A stretch of DNA of 64,000 nt from Frondihabitans sucicola (GTDB lineage Bacteria > Actinomycetota > Actinomycetes > Actinomycetales > Microbacteriaceae), in assembly GCF_030296615.1 (NCBI RefSeq), contig NZ_AP027732.1, positions 2,108,001 through 2,172,000 of the forward strand. Reading direction: 5' to 3'. The position numbers and the translations under genes are program-made. Below, in pieces: positions 39,661-47,502 of this stretch (positions are counted from its first letter, which is position 1; every line of letters begins with the position of its first letter). Below the pieces are notes generated by a model. The model was not told where the DNA came from, made no database searches, and saw only the letters and a list, made by a program, of their open reading frames with translations.

Positions 39661-39741
39661 GGAAATCGAAGGGGAATCTGCTCCCGGAAGCGCAGGCATG
39701 CGGTTCGCCGGGGCACGTGGTGAAAATCCCCTTCGATTTCG
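39661..39741. repeat. 79-nt inverted-end element, copy B
   Basis: GAAATCGAAGGGGAATC begins at 39662; the right end GAAAATCCCCTTCGATTTC is 39722-39740. The core differs from copy A apart from CACGTG, but the overall length (79 nt) is the same. It lies between the FAD oxidoreductase stop and the next gene. Confidence 0.88.
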
Positions 39742-39809
39742 GGAGGGGTGGGCGGGGCGAGAAGTGCGGGCGGGGCGGCAGGGACGGGGGTCGCTGTTAC
39801 CGTCGGGGC

Positions 39810-40997
39810 ATGAGGTCGATCTCCGACGAAGAGCGGCGCCGGCTGACCGCGCGCCGCCACCACCTGGGCGGCGACGCGACCAGCACCGAGCAGGTCGCAC
39901 GGTCGATGATCGGGCTCCACGCGACCGATCCGGCGACCGTGTACCTGTCGACGCTGGTCCGGGCCAGAGACCTCACGATCCCCGAGATCCAGGCCGACTT
40001 CTATGAGCGCCGCAGCCTGGTGCGGTGGATGGCCATGCGGCGCACCCTGTTCGTCTTCCCCGTCGACGCGGTCCCGCTGGTGCAGGCCGCGATCAGTACA
40101 CCGCTCGCCGAGAGACTGCGCCGCCAGTTGCTGCGACGACTCGAGGTGAACGGCACCGAGCCGCCGATCGACGGCGACCTCGACGCCTGGCTGAGCGACG
40201 TCGAGGCCGGGGCTCACGCGGCGCTGGCGGCCCGGGGCGACGCGACCGGGCTGCAGCTCAGCGCCGACGAGCCGCGGCTCCGCACGACCATCAAGCCGCG
40301 GGCGAAGTCCGACCTGCCCCAGGGCGTGACGAGCACCCTGCTCGTCGTGATGAGCGCCGAGGGCCAGATCGTCCGGGGCCGGTCGAGCGGCGCGTGGACG
40401 ACGCGCCAGCACCGCTGGGAGCCCGTCGAGCGGTGGTACCCGGGCGGTGTGCCGGCCCTGTCGACCGAGGCCGCTCAAGTCGAGCTGGCGCGAGTGTGGC
40501 TGAAAGCGTTCGGGCCGGCCCCTGTGTCCGACCTGGAGTGGTACATGGGCTGGACGAAATCCGTGGTGCGCCGGGCGCTCGCCGGGTTGAGCGTCGTCGA
40601 CGTCGACCTGGGCGGGGTGCCGGGAGTGGTGCTCGACGATCCTGCGGCTCTCGCCGAGCTCGATCTGCCGCCCGAGCCGCCCGTCGCGACGCTGCTGCCG
40701 ACGCTCGACCCGACCCCGATGGGCTGGAAGTCGCGCGACTGGTTCTTCGGCATCGACCCGGCCGACGTGTTCGACACCAACGGCAACATCGGCCCCACGC
40801 TCTGGTGGGGCGGCGAGATCGTCGGCGGCTGGGCGATCGCCCCGAGCGGAGAGGTGCGCGTGTCGATGGTCGCGGATCGCGGCTCCGAGGCGCTGGCGGC
40901 CTGTGAGCGGGCGGCTTCCGAGCTGCAGGATCGCCTCGGGGGCACCGTCGTGACGCCGGTGTTCCGCACGCGACTGGAGAAGTCGCTCGCGGTCTGA
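39810..40997 (+). CDS. Winged-helix DNA-binding domain protein (AlkZ/YcaQ-like, HTH_42)
   Basis: A 395-residue member of the HTH_42 family that includes the DNA glycosylases AlkZ and YcaQ. RHHLGGDATSTEQVARSMIGLHATDPATVYLS is the start of the fold. RSLVRWMAMRRTLFVFP and a long C-terminal part (WYMGWTKSVVRRALAGL, DWFFGIDPADVFDTNGNIGPTLWW) are characteristic. I do not see the catalytic QxQ/QxD motif with certainty, so glycosylase activity is not established. Confidence 0.85.
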   Translation: MRSISDEERRRLTARRHHLGGDATSTEQVARSMIGLHATDPATVYLSTLVRARDLTIPEIQADFYERRSLVRWMAMRRTLFVFPVDAVPLVQAAISTPLAERLRRQLLRRLEVNGTEPPIDGDLDAWLSDVEAGAHAALAARGDATGLQLSADEPRLRTTIKPRAKSDLPQGVTSTLLVVMSAEGQIVRGRSSGAWTTRQHRWEPVERWYPGGVPALSTEAAQVELARVWLKAFGPAPVSDLEWYMGWTKSVVRRALAGLSVVDVDLGGVPGVVLDDPAALAELDLPPEPPVATLLPTLDPTPMGWKSRDWFFGIDPADVFDTNGNIGPTLWWGGEIVGGWAIAPSGEVRVSMVADRGSEALAACERAASELQDRLGGTVVTPVFRTRLEKSLAV

Positions 40998-41010
40998 CCC
41001 CCCAGGCAGA

Positions 41011-41068
41011 CGACATGGTCCGCACCGCCGCGTCGCTTAAGGGCGAGGCAGTGGCACGGACCATGTCG
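41011..41068. repeat. 12-bp perfect inverted repeat between convergent genes
   Basis: CGACATGGTCCG (41011-41022) and CGGACCATGTCG (41057-41068) are exact reverse complements around a 34-nt loop. It lies 13 bases after the AlkZ-like stop and 35 bases before a second palindrome. No U tract. Confidence 0.8.
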
Positions 41069-41103
41069 GTGTGACCGGACGGAGCCGGCCGCGGTGAGGC
41101 GAG

Positions 41104-41154
41104 CTAGGGTGTGTCTCCCACGTGGGCCGCGGCGACGTGGGAGACAGGCCCTAG
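41104..41154. terminator. Stop-abutting hairpin, full palindromic copy
   Basis: Left arm 41104-41123 (CTAGGGTGTGTCTCCCACGT) pairs with 41135-41154; 18 of 20 bases match. The MFS stop codon (41153-41151, minus) is the outer TAG of the right arm. Shares 16 exact bases with 16307-16322. Confidence 0.8.
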
Positions 41155-42701
41155 TGTGCGACGACCGGCTCGGCAGGCTCCGACGGCGCGTCGGTCGGCG
41201 CCGAAGCCGCGACGGCGGCTGCGCGAGCCTGGGTGTCGGCCTTGGTGCGGAAGACCAGGGCGGCCAGGATCGCGCCGAAGGCGAAGAACGCCGCCCCGTA
41301 CCAGTACGCCGTGGCGTAGCTGTGGACGGCAGCCTCGGCAGCGACGGACGCCCTGCCGGCCGCGGTCGTCGCGGAGCCGATGTGCGACGTCACGTAGCCG
41401 GCGGCAGCGGTCGCCGCCAGCGTGTTGAGCAGAGCCGTCCCGATCGAACCACCGACCTGCTGGCTCGTGTTGACCATGGCCGATGCGACACCGGCGTGGC
41501 CGCGGTCGACCCCGAGGGTCGCCGTCTGGATCGACGCGGGCATGATCGAGCCCATGCCGAATCCGAGGACGAGCAGAGCGGGCAGGACGTTCGCGGCGTA
41601 GTGGCTGTCCACTCCGAGGTGGGTCAGGATGAACATGCCGATCGCCCCGAGCGCCATACCGAACGGCACCATGATCTTCGGACCGAAGCGCGGCACGAAG
41701 ATGTTGGTCGAGAGCTGCGCGGCGAGCACCAGCATGCCGATCATCGGCAGGAACGACAGGCCGGTCTTGATCGGCGTGTAGTCGAGCGACGTCTGCAGGT
41801 AGTAGGTGACGAACAGGAAGATGCCGAACATGCCGGCGCCGGCGATGGTCACCGAGGCGTACGCGGCGCCCCGGTTGCGGTCGAGCACGATGTGCAGCGG
41901 CAACAGCGGGTGTGCAGCGCGGCGCTGCCAGAGGACGAAGGCGACCAGCAGGACGCCGGCGGCAGCCAGGAAGCCCCAGGTGAGGCCGGAGCCCCAGCCG
42001 TCGGTCTCGGCGTTCGAGAAACCGTAGACGAGCGAGAAGAGCGCGGCGGACACCAGGATCGTGCCGGGGACGTCGAGCTTCGGGCGCGGACCCTGGCGAG
42101 GCACCGACTTGACGAAGACGATGGCGCCGATGACGGCGACGACTGCGATGACGACGTTGATGTAGAGGTTCCAGCGCCAGTCGAACTTCTCCGTGAGGAA
42201 GCCGCCGAGCAGGAGGCCGATGGCGCCGCCGGCGCCGGCGATGGCACCGAAGACACCGAACGCGCGGGCGCGCTCCTTCGGGATGGTGAAGGTCGTCGTG
42301 AGGACGGCCAGGGCGGTCGGTGCCAAGAGCGCGCCGAAGGCGCCCTGCAGGGCCCGGGCGAACACGAGCATGCCGAAGCTGCCGGCCGCGCCACCGAGGG
42401 CGGATGCGAGGGCGAAGCCGATCAGGCCGATGATGAACGTGCGTTTGCGGCCGATGAGGTCGGAGAGGCGGCCGCCCAGCAGGAGGAGGCTGCCGAAGGC
42501 GAGGGAGTAGGCCGTGACGATCCACTGACGCTCGCCGTTGGTGAAGTCGAGGTCGCGTTGAGCGGCGGGGAGGGCGATGTTGACGACCGTGGAATCGAGG
42601 ACGACCATCAGCTGCGCGAGAGCGACGGTCGTGAGGGTCCACCAGCGGCGCGAGTCCGCGACGGCGCCCACGGCGCCGGAAAGGGAGGAGGTTTGTGACA
42701 T
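41151..42701 (-). CDS. DHA2 (EmrB/QacA) family MFS drug exporter
   Basis: Proton antiporter with 14 TM helices, 516 residues. LMVVLDSTVVNIALPAAQRDL (TM1 motif), GGRLSDLIGRKRTFI (motif A) and ARALQGAFGALLAPTALAVL (motif C) are intact. The start is ATG 42701. A TATAGA -10-like hexamer lies just upstream on the minus strand, so the mRNA may be nearly leaderless. It is divergent from a TetR gene, which probably represses it. Confidence 0.95.
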   Translation of the reverse strand: MSQTSSLSGAVGAVADSRRWWTLTTVALAQLMVVLDSTVVNIALPAAQRDLDFTNGERQWIVTAYSLAFGSLLLLGGRLSDLIGRKRTFIIGLIGFALASALGGAAGSFGMLVFARALQGAFGALLAPTALAVLTTTFTIPKERARAFGVFGAIAGAGGAIGLLLGGFLTEKFDWRWNLYINVVIAVVAVIGAIVFVKSVPRQGPRPKLDVPGTILVSAALFSLVYGFSNAETDGWGSGLTWGFLAAAGVLLVAFVLWQRRAAHPLLPLHIVLDRNRGAAYASVTIAGAGMFGIFLFVTYYLQTSLDYTPIKTGLSFLPMIGMLVLAAQLSTNIFVPRFGPKIMVPFGMALGAIGMFILTHLGVDSHYAANVLPALLVLGFGMGSIMPASIQTATLGVDRGHAGVASAMVNTSQQVGGSIGTALLNTLAATAAAGYVTSHIGSATTAAGRASVAAEAAVHSYATAYWYGAAFFAFGAILAALVFRTKADTQARAAAVAASAPTDAPSEPAEPVVAH

Positions 42702-42728
42702 GCGATGGACTCTATACGGTTCTGGCCA

Positions 42729-42754
42729 GTTTCGGAACTGTTGAGTTTCAGAAC
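42729..42754. promoter_or_regulatory. TetR operator candidates between MFS and TetR genes
   Basis: GTTTCGGAAC (42729-42738) and GTTTCAGAAC (42745-42754), each with GTT/AAC dyad ends, 16 bp apart. They lie between the two divergent starts; TAGAAT at 42764-42769 is a possible -10 for the TetR gene. Confidence 0.6.
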
Positions 42755-42803
42755 GTCGAGTCGTAGAATGAGGATCGTCCAATTCGAAAGGGGCTCGGCT
42801 GCA

Positions 42804-43451
42804 ATGACGCTCGCTGAACCCGAGGCACCGTCCCACACATCAGCCGAGCCGACCAAGCTCGGTCGCAAGCGCGATCACACGCGAGATCCCGAGATCCTGC
42901 AGTGCGCCGTCGACGTCCTCGCCGAAGAGGGCTACGACGGCATGACCATCGAGATGGTCGCCGCCCGAGCCAAAGCCGGCAAGGCCACGCTCTACCGCCG
43001 CTGGGCGTCGAAGAGCGAGCTCGTCATCGACGCGGTCGCCTGCATGAAAAAGGGCGACACCGATCCTCGGAAGCTGCCAGACACCGGCACGCTTCGCGGT
43101 GACCTGGTCGCGATGATCAAGCCGCACTCGATCGAAGACGGCGAGAAGAAGCTCAAGGTGATGACGGGCCTCGCCTCGCTGCTGGCGCGCTCGCCCGAAC
43201 TCGCCGACGCCGTCAATGCCGCGATCGTCGACCCCCGTGCCAAGGTCAACCGGCTCTTCTTCGAGCGTGCCATCGCGCGCGGCGAGATTCCGGCCGACTG
43301 CGACGTCGACACCCTCTCGATGGTCAGCCCGTCGATGACGGCGTACCGCACGCTGATCCTGAAGAAGTCGGTCGACCGGCCGTTCCTCATTTCGCTGATC
43401 GACGGCGTGATCCTGCCGGCCGTCGGGCTGAGGGCCCCCGCCGCCGTCTGA
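42804..43451 (+). CDS. TetR family regulator of the adjacent exporter
   Basis: A 215-residue repressor. The HTH is AVDVLAEEGYDGMTIEMVAARAKAGKATLYRRW, with TetR_C-type C-terminal helices (VSPSMTAYRTLILKKSVDRPFL). The start is ATG 42804 with AAAGGGG upstream; the open frame extends to 42705 but would overlap the operator. It likely represses the MFS gene and itself. Confidence 0.92.
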   Translation: MTLAEPEAPSHTSAEPTKLGRKRDHTRDPEILQCAVDVLAEEGYDGMTIEMVAARAKAGKATLYRRWASKSELVIDAVACMKKGDTDPRKLPDTGTLRGDLVAMIKPHSIEDGEKKLKVMTGLASLLARSPELADAVNAAIVDPRAKVNRLFFERAIARGEIPADCDVDTLSMVSPSMTAYRTLILKKSVDRPFLISLIDGVILPAVGLRAPAAV

Positions 43452-43558
43452 CGTCGGACGCGCGTCTGCGTCCGACGCTGCCTCCCGTCCCCTGACCTCC
43501 GGTCTACTGTCCTCCCGTCCGCTGGCACCCGGCGGGACGCCTGCGTCATCATGGGGGC

Positions 43559-44236
43559 ATGCGTATCACCCGAGTCGTCCTCGACACCTCGTCGCTCGAG
43601 GAAGCCGCCGCGTACTATTCCGGCGTCCTCGAGCTGCCGGTCGACCGCACCGACCGAATCGTCTCGATCCGGCTCGGAGACGGCCTGCTGGAGTTCGTCG
43701 AAGGAGAGAAGGGCGCCGCCGGCGCCCACCACCTCGCGTTCCTCGTCGCGGCGGATGCGTTCGACGACGCCACCCGCTGGCTCAGGCAGCGCGTCCCGCT
43801 GCTGAGCCTCGACGGCACCGACGAGTTCGAGGGCTCTGCGGCCTGGAACTCGCAGTCCGTCTATTTCGACGGCCCCGACGGCTCGATCCTCGAACTCATC
43901 GCTCGGCGTGAACTCGCCTCGCAGCCCCGTGCCGCGCGTGCCTTCTCGGCGGCGGACATCCTCGGCGTCAGCGAGGTGGGAGTCGCCGTCGCGGGTCTCC
44001 CGGTGGTGGCCGGGCGTCTCGCTGATGCGGGGGTCCCGCCCTTCCGCGACACCAGCGAGACCTTCGCCCCGACGGGCGGCGCAGACGGCATGTTGATCCT
44101 CGTCGCGCCGGGACGCGCGTGGTTCCCGACCACGGATCGCGTGGCCGCCGAGCGCCCCATCACGGTGTATGCCACGGGCGGCATGGTCGGGCGGCATTCG
44201 CTGGGCGAGCATGCCGAACTGGTGATCGAGGCGTGA
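43559..44236 (+). CDS. VOC (glyoxalase/bleomycin-resistance) superfamily protein
   Basis: A 225-residue protein with two beta-alpha-beta-beta-beta units. RITRVVLDTSSLEEAAAYYSGVLELPV and YFDGPDGSILELIAR mark the first, GVSEVGVAVAGLPVVAGRLADAG the second. VOC proteins bind metals or drugs; the substrate is unknown. The GTG of the GNAT gene overlaps its stop. Confidence 0.85.
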   Translation: MRITRVVLDTSSLEEAAAYYSGVLELPVDRTDRIVSIRLGDGLLEFVEGEKGAAGAHHLAFLVAADAFDDATRWLRQRVPLLSLDGTDEFEGSAAWNSQSVYFDGPDGSILELIARRELASQPRAARAFSAADILGVSEVGVAVAGLPVVAGRLADAGVPPFRDTSETFAPTGGADGMLILVAPGRAWFPTTDRVAAERPITVYATGGMVGRHSLGEHAELVIEA

Positions 44237-44757
44237 CCGCCGCGACGCCCGCGCCCCTGCCCGGGTCGTCGCCCGCGCTGATGCTCCAGCGGGGGACCGA
44301 CGCGGACATCGACGGGTGCGTCGCGCTCTGGCTGGCGGCGCTCACACGGCGGGACGAGGTCGCGCCAGGCGAGGCGGCCGCCGACCGCTGCCGCACCAAA
44401 TTCGCCCACGCCCGCGTCGCGTTCGAAGTCCTTCGGGGGCCGAGCGGTGCGATCCTGGGCTTCGGGCTCGTGACCGCCCCAGGGACGGGGCGTCCCGACG
44501 ATCCTGCCGATGCCGCCTATCTCTCATTGCTGGCCGTGTCGCCCGAGCTGCAGGGTTCAGGCTGGGGCGGTCGACTGCTCGAAGCGCTTCACGATGCCAT
44601 CCGTCGGTCGGGGCTCGCGCGCGCCGTCCTTCACGTGATCGAAGACAACGGCGCCGCGGTACGCCTTTACGAGCGACACGGGTGGGCGCCGATCGCCGAC
44701 CCGTTCGACCACCCTCTCGTCGGCCGACCCACCCTGGCGATGGGCGTCGAGGTGTGA
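44233..44757 (+). CDS. GNAT family N-acetyltransferase
   Basis: A 174-residue acetyl-CoA-dependent acyltransferase. The CoA-binding motif A is LLAVSPELQGSGWGGRLLEALHD, and LHVIEDNGAAVRLYERHGWAPI is motif B. GTG 44233 overlaps the upstream stop, so the pair is probably co-translated. The substrate cannot be told from sequence. Confidence 0.9.
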   Translation: MTAATPAPLPGSSPALMLQRGTDADIDGCVALWLAALTRRDEVAPGEAAADRCRTKFAHARVAFEVLRGPSGAILGFGLVTAPGTGRPDDPADAAYLSLLAVSPELQGSGWGGRLLEALHDAIRRSGLARAVLHVIEDNGAAVRLYERHGWAPIADPFDHPLVGRPTLAMGVEV

Positions 44758-45075
44758 CCGACGAAGCGGTCGGTCTGCGCGCGCGAAGCGGAGCGCGAGT
44801 ACGACCTGTCGCGAGAGCGACGAAAGTCGGTAGCGTCGCCGCGAGCGCGAAGGCCGACGCGATGGTGATCGCGGCGATCGCCCCCGTGGCCTGGAGCGCC
44901 GGGTGCCGCGCGCTGCGCAAGAAGGACAGGGAGAGACCCTGGACGACCGGGCGGACCGCGCGGTCCACCCGCAGGCTGGGGCATTCGAGGGTGTCTGCCC
45001 CCGAAGGAGCGCTCCCCGAAGGTGGGCTCGTAACGGGCTCCGCATCGTCCTAGCTTCGGCTCAGGAGGTTCACCG
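44758..45075. other. 318-base gap: no confident gene, shared upstream block at its right end
   Basis: No reading frame here has convincing family features. One minus-strand frame encodes a hydrophobic stretch (ALQATGAIAAITIASAFALAATL) but runs antisense into the acetyltransferase gene and has no good start. The right end (44999-45060) holds the repeat/promoter-like block described separately. Confidence 0.5.
44999..45060 (+). promoter_or_regulatory. Shared upstream block of small-peptide gene 1
   Basis: CCCCGAAGGAGCGCT (44999-45013), CCCCGAAGGTGGGCTCG (45014-45030), TAACG, then 13 bp and CCTAGCTTCGG (45049-45059). The same modules in the same order and spacing occur at 47199-47274. Confidence 0.6.
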
Positions 45076-45213
45076 ATGGACAACGACCAGCTCCACGACC
45101 AGACCGGATACGGCACGACGACCGGCCAGGATCGCGAGGCCCGCGACTACGGACTGTCCCTCGTGAGCGACGCCTGGCTCGAGGAACACCTCCGCCAGCA
45201 GGGCTCCGACTGA
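45076..45213 (+). CDS. Small acidic peptide gene 1
   Basis: A 45-residue peptide, MDNDQLHDQTGYGTTTGQ..., ending YGLSLVSDAWLEEHLRQQGSD. It is hydrophilic and acidic and not a known family to me. ATG 45076 follows a perfect AGGAGG at 8 bases, the strongest ribosome site in the window, and a hairpin follows the stop. Its upstream block is shared with the peptide gene at 47278. Confidence 0.7.
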   Translation: MDNDQLHDQTGYGTTTGQDREARDYGLSLVSDAWLEEHLRQQGSD

Positions 45214-45228
45214 CTCATCCGGCGAGAC

Positions 45229-45265
45229 GCCGTGCGGCGGTCACCCCTACTGGCCGTCGCACGGC
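45229..45265 (+). terminator. Hairpin after small-peptide gene 1
   Basis: GCCGTGCG (45229-45236) pairs with CGCACGGC (45258-45265), 15 bases past the stop. No U tract. Confidence 0.6.
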
Positions 45266-45275
45266 TTCGACTGCC

Positions 45276-45328
45276 CCACCGCGATCGGCTGTCGCTCTCG
45301 TGGGCAGAGGGGAGCGACAGCCGGGTGG
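45276..45328 (-). terminator. Hairpin terminator of the YhgE-like gene
   Basis: GGCTGTCGCTC (45287-45297) pairs perfectly with GAGCGACAGCC (45312-45322), extended by CCACC/GGTGG on the outside. It lies 25 bases beyond the minus-strand stop at 45353. Confidence 0.75.
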
Positions 45329-45352
45329 TTACGGTTCACCGCGCGAACGCGG

Positions 45353-46462
45353 CTACGCGACGTGGGCCGGGTGGCGGTCATGTGCCGGCTCGGTGGAGTG
45401 CGCCGGGTGCGAGTGCCGCGCCTCGGCCGCGGGCAGCTGCTCCTGCACGAGATCGACCTTGATTCCCTGGCGGAAGTGCCCGATCAGCGCGAGGGCCACG
45501 CCGAGGGCGGACCACCCCGCCACGACGAGCCAGGGGAAGACCGTGCCGGCGTCCGGGAAGTAGGACAGATCGCGCAGCAACGTGTTGCCGGCCCCCGGCG
45601 GGAACCACTGGCCGACCTGGCCCCACGGCTGCGGAAGGAACTGCAGTGGCTGCGTGGCGGACGAGATCGGGTTGGCGATGAGGAGGAACACGACCGGGCC
45701 CACCAGCGACCCGATGCGCCCCACCAGCGAGGTGACCCCGACGATCGTGGCGCTGATGGCGAGCAGGGTGAGGGTGATCGCGGCGGCGTTGACGAAGTAG
45801 TTCCCCTGGAGCACTCCGAACCACCCCTGGAGGATTCCGCCGAGGGCGAGACCTGCCACCACCACGTACGCGGACACGGCCGCGACACGTCGCCACGCGC
45901 CGACGATGAGCAGCGACGCGGCGAGTCCGCCCAACATGCCGCCGAGGGTGAGCGGGAACGCTGCCGCCGTCAGTCCGGAGCCGCGAGGGTCGGTCGACGC
46001 GAGCGGGACGACGTCCGTCAGTTTCACCTCGACGACCTGTGTCGCCGGGACTCCCGCAGCGTGGGCGGCCTGGGTGAGCTGGGCCTGCAGCTTCGGAGCG
46101 ATGGAGGTGAGCAGCTGGTTGGTGATCGTGCTCGCCGCCGACGAGGTGAGGACCTCGGGGGAGTCGCCGAGGACGACGGCGCCGTACGTCGTCCGATCCT
46201 TGATCTGGGCGACGGCATCACCGCGGTCGTCGGCCGAGACGAAGGAGAAGCTGCCGGGAGCGGACGCATCGAGGGCCTTCTCGACCTGCGAGACCTGGGC
46301 CGCCGGCCCGGAGATCGAGAGCGGGAGATCCTGCACCTTCGCCGTGGTGGACGGCCAGGAGAAGGCGAGCACGACGACCGCCACGATCGCGGCCAGGCCG
46401 ACCCCGATCGCCATGATGCGCCTCCACGGCGTGGGGGCGGGGGGAACACTGACGGTGCTCAT
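45353..46462 (-). CDS. YhgE/Pip-like (ABC-2-type) membrane protein
   Basis: A 369-residue membrane protein. TM1 is near residues 15-37, then a large extracytoplasmic domain (about 40-180), then five TM segments (for example GGMLGGLAASLLIVGAW and YFVNAAAITLTLLAISATIVG). This layout resembles YhgE/Pip and ABC-2-type permease halves, some of which act in export or phage entry. The C-terminus is His-rich (HSHPAHSTEPAHDRHPAHVA). ATG 46462 follows GGAGGA. It is divergent from a TetR gene that probably controls it. Confidence 0.8.
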   Translation of the reverse strand: MSTVSVPPAPTPWRRIMAIGVGLAAIVAVVVLAFSWPSTTAKVQDLPLSISGPAAQVSQVEKALDASAPGSFSFVSADDRGDAVAQIKDRTTYGAVVLGDSPEVLTSSAASTITNQLLTSIAPKLQAQLTQAAHAAGVPATQVVEVKLTDVVPLASTDPRGSGLTAAAFPLTLGGMLGGLAASLLIVGAWRRVAAVSAYVVVAGLALGGILQGWFGVLQGNYFVNAAAITLTLLAISATIVGVTSLVGRIGSLVGPVVFLLIANPISSATQPLQFLPQPWGQVGQWFPPGAGNTLLRDLSYFPDAGTVFPWLVVAGWSALGVALALIGHFRQGIKVDLVQEQLPAAEARHSHPAHSTEPAHDRHPAHVA

Positions 46463-46481
46463 GGGAGATCCTCCAAAAAGG

Positions 46482-46546
46482 GAATGTTCGTTCTTTTTCA
46501 GGGTGGAACGGGATATGCTCCTTGTCAAGAACGAATGTTCTTTTTG
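46482..46546. promoter_or_regulatory. Operator pair between YhgE-like and TetR genes
   Basis: GAATGTTC occurs at 46482-46489 and 46533-46540, each followed closely by TTCTTTTT; the second lies in AAGAACGAATGTTCTT, a near palindrome. These are good TetR-type sites placed at both divergent promoters. Confidence 0.6.
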
Positions 46547-46566
46547 ACGGATCTCGAGGGTGGACC

Positions 46567-47160
46567 ATGCCGAAGGTGACCGAGCAGTACCGCGAGGCGA
46601 GGCGGGACGAGATCACGGCAGCCGCGCTGCGCAGTTTCGCGGCGAAGGGGTTCGCCGGAACGTCGATGGCCGACATCATCGCGGAGTCGGGGCTGTCGGC
46701 GGGCGCCATCTACGGCCACTTCGAGGGCAAGCACGACATCATGATGGCCGTGGCGCAGCAGGTGATCGGCTCGCGCGTGAGCGACCTCCGCGACTACGCG
46801 GCGGGCGGCCCCGCGCCGTCTCCGGCCGAGGTCATGGCGCACATGCTTCCCGGAATGACGAGAGATCTCGCGCAGCCGCCCCTGCTCCTCCAGGTCTGGG
46901 GTCAGGCGATGGTCGAGGGTGAGATGCGTGAACTCCTCTGGCACGTGTTCGGTGATCTCCGCGACACCTACACGTATTTCTTCGTCGCCTGGGCCCAGGA
47001 GTACGAGGGGCTCGACGAGGCGGCCGCTCACGAGTGGGCCGCCCGGCTCCTGCCGATGGCGATCGGGCTCGGGCAGGGATTCATCGTGCAGTCGGCGGTC
47101 TTCGACGACTTCGACGCGGAGGCGTATCTCGCCTCGATGCGCGAGTTCCTGCCGCACTAG
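46567..47160 (+). CDS. TetR family transcriptional regulator
   Basis: A 197-residue repressor: the HTH is AALRSFAAKGFAGTSMADIIAESGLSAGAIYGHFEGK. The start chosen is ATG 46567 (MPKVTEQYREARR) with GAGGGTGG upstream. It is divergent from the YhgE-like membrane protein, the probable target. Confidence 0.92.
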   Translation: MPKVTEQYREARRDEITAAALRSFAAKGFAGTSMADIIAESGLSAGAIYGHFEGKHDIMMAVAQQVIGSRVSDLRDYAAGGPAPSPAEVMAHMLPGMTRDLAQPPLLLQVWGQAMVEGEMRELLWHVFGDLRDTYTYFFVAWAQEYEGLDEAAAHEWAARLLPMAIGLGQGFIVQSAVFDDFDAEAYLASMREFLPH

Positions 47161-47198
47161 GCTCCCTGGCCAAGCCTGGCCAAGCCTGGCCCAGCCTC

Positions 47199-47274
47199 CC
47201 CCGAACGAGCGCGCCCCGAACGAGCGCGCCCCGAAGACGGGCTCGTGACGACGTCGGCCGCGACCTACTTTCGG
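47199..47274 (+). promoter_or_regulatory. Shared upstream block of small-peptide gene 2
   Basis: Two CCCCGAACGAGCGCG repeats (47199-47228), CCCCGAAGACGGGCTCG (47229-47245), TGACG, 13 bp, CCTACTTTCGG (47264-47274). Same modules and spacing as 44999-45060. Confidence 0.6.
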
Positions 47275-47277
47275 AGC

Positions 47278-47379
47278 ATGAACGAACCTCGACCCGGCCT
47301 CTTCGACGACTTCGGCGCCGAGTCGTTCGACGACGCGTTTCTCGACGGCGCTGTCGTCGACGGCGCGGCTCCCGCCTGA
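47278..47379 (+). CDS. Small acidic peptide gene 2
   Basis: A 33-residue peptide, MNEPRPGLFDDFGAESFDDAFLDGA..., rich in Asp and Phe. No family is recognised. It starts 14 bases after the CCTA box, so it may be read from a leaderless mRNA; GGAG lies very close to the ATG. The shared upstream block is the main reason to call it a gene. Confidence 0.45.
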   Translation: MNEPRPGLFDDFGAESFDDAFLDGAVVDGAAPA

Positions 47380-47424
47380 CCCACCCGGCCCGTCCGTCCC
47401 CCTCCCGTCCCTCCTCCTCCTCCA

Positions 47425-47502
47425 GAAATCGAAGGGGAATCGCGTCTCGCCGGCGGGTTCAGTGCGATCGGGGGCGTCTTCCGCAGAATCCCCTTCGATT
47501 TC
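47425..47502. repeat. 78-nt inverted-end element, copy C
   Basis: GAAATCGAAGGGGAATC (47425-47441) and its reverse complement GATTCCCCTTCGATTTC in the form GAATCCCCTTCGATTTC (47486-47502). It covers the 3' end of the minus-strand exporter gene, whose likely stop is inside the element. Confidence 0.88.

Noticed and set aside
39661-39741. Simple transcription terminator
   Set aside because: The constant outer length, identical ends in three unrelated places and position upstream of a promoter in copy A argue for a repeat family, though it may also terminate transcription.
37272-41154. Insertion sequence ends at the CTAGGG elements
   Set aside because: No transposase, target duplication or consistent paired ends surrounds them; they fit terminator-like hairpins better.
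44342-44968. Possible small membrane protein on the minus strand in the 44.8-45.0 kb gap
   Set aside because: It has one Ala-rich hydrophobic stretch but no good start or ribosome site, and runs antisense through the acetyltransferase gene.
46525-47458. Reading the exporter gene at 48933 as an 802-residue protein
   Set aside because: The extra 300 residues are antisense to the TetR gene and have shadow-frame composition; a one-base correction ends the gene at 47459.
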